From an uncultured Garciella sp. (GTDB lineage: Bacteria; Bacillota; Clostridia; Eubacteriales; Garciellaceae): a stretch of 13,399 nt of DNA. The position numbers were made by a program, and so were the translations under genes. Under the pieces are notes generated by a model. The model had not been told where the DNA came from. It was given only the letters and a program-made list of their open reading frames with translations, and ran no database searches. Location of the stretch: the NCBI GenBank assembly GCA_900555725.1, contig USMD01000051.1:1-13399 (forward strand). The letters are read 5' to 3'. Shown one piece after another: positions 13,361 to 13,399 of this stretch; within the stretch, counting starts at the first letter, position 1; every line of letters begins with the position of its first letter.

Positions 13361-13399
13361 CTGTCTCTTATACACATCTGACGCTGCCGACGATCTTAC
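13361..13399 (+). other. Illumina Nextera adapter contamination
   Basis: CTGTCTCTTATACACATCT is the Tn5 mosaic-end adapter used in Nextera libraries, and the following GACGCTGCCGACGA completes the i5-side adapter. The last six bases, TCTTAC, match the start of the reverse complement of index N517/S517 (GCGTAAGA). These 39 bases are synthetic and not part of the organism. Confidence 0.97.

Overview
The window is a 13.4 kb assembly contig from a low-GC Gram-positive bacterium, most likely a member of the Bacillales (Bacillus/Paenibacillus-type). The pointers are AT-rich sequence, strong AGGAGG-type ribosome binding sites, a Bacillota-type macrolide-efflux module with its leader peptide, and an IS110 transposase of a familiar Bacillales kind. 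Every gene I accept is on the minus strand. It is a mosaic accessory region: antibiotic-resistance genes, regulators, gene fragments and mobile-element debris. I see no tRNA, rRNA or CRISPR array.

Layout from low to high coordinates, each block read on the minus strand. (1) 1-1089: a small XRE regulator and a DNA cytosine-C5 methyltransferase gene cut off by what looks like an insertion-sequence end, whose first three bases supply the stop codon. (2) 1248-1510: the 3' tail of a 23S rRNA uracil-methyltransferase-like gene (rum/rlmD) with a terminator-like hairpin, lying in a 50-bp dyad that looks like a serine-recombinase attachment junction, followed by terminal repeats that may belong to an IS21-type element. 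(3) 1714-3153: a membrane-anchored serine hydrolase of the beta-lactamase/PBP4* class. (4) 3443-5048: a complete-looking IS110-family element with a hairpin that can hide the transposase Shine-Dalgarno and a strong structured-RNA (bridge RNA) candidate downstream. (5) 5049-5402: more element debris and a gene tail. (6) 5403-8980: the main operon, mef(A)-like efflux pump, nucleotidyltransferase, Vat-type streptogramin A acetyltransferase and HD-domain hydrolase, preceded by a promoter, an 8-codon leader peptide MTASIRLR and an attenuator. (7) 9137-10785: an XRE-AbrB fusion regulator and a membrane-anchored alpha/beta hydrolase, with a palindromic operator. (8) 10868-11175: a second, diverged copy of the rum tail, att-like dyad and hairpin. 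(9) 11225-13168: a frameshifted GrpB-family pseudogene, a class I methyltransferase and a second HD hydrolase about 80% identical to the first. (10) 13361-13399 is not genomic: it is Illumina Nextera adapter plus the start of an i5 index.

How it may work together: the leader and attenuator suggest that a macrolide stalling the ribosome on MTASIRLR turns on the whole four-gene operon, so that efflux, a nucleotidyl transfer, streptogramin acetylation and an HD phosphohydrolase are induced as one response. The msr(D) partner that usually follows mef is absent. The two rum/att-like junctions suggest that this cargo sits in an integration hotspot used repeatedly by serine-recombinase elements. Family identifications come from recognising motifs and remembered sequences; no database search was possible.
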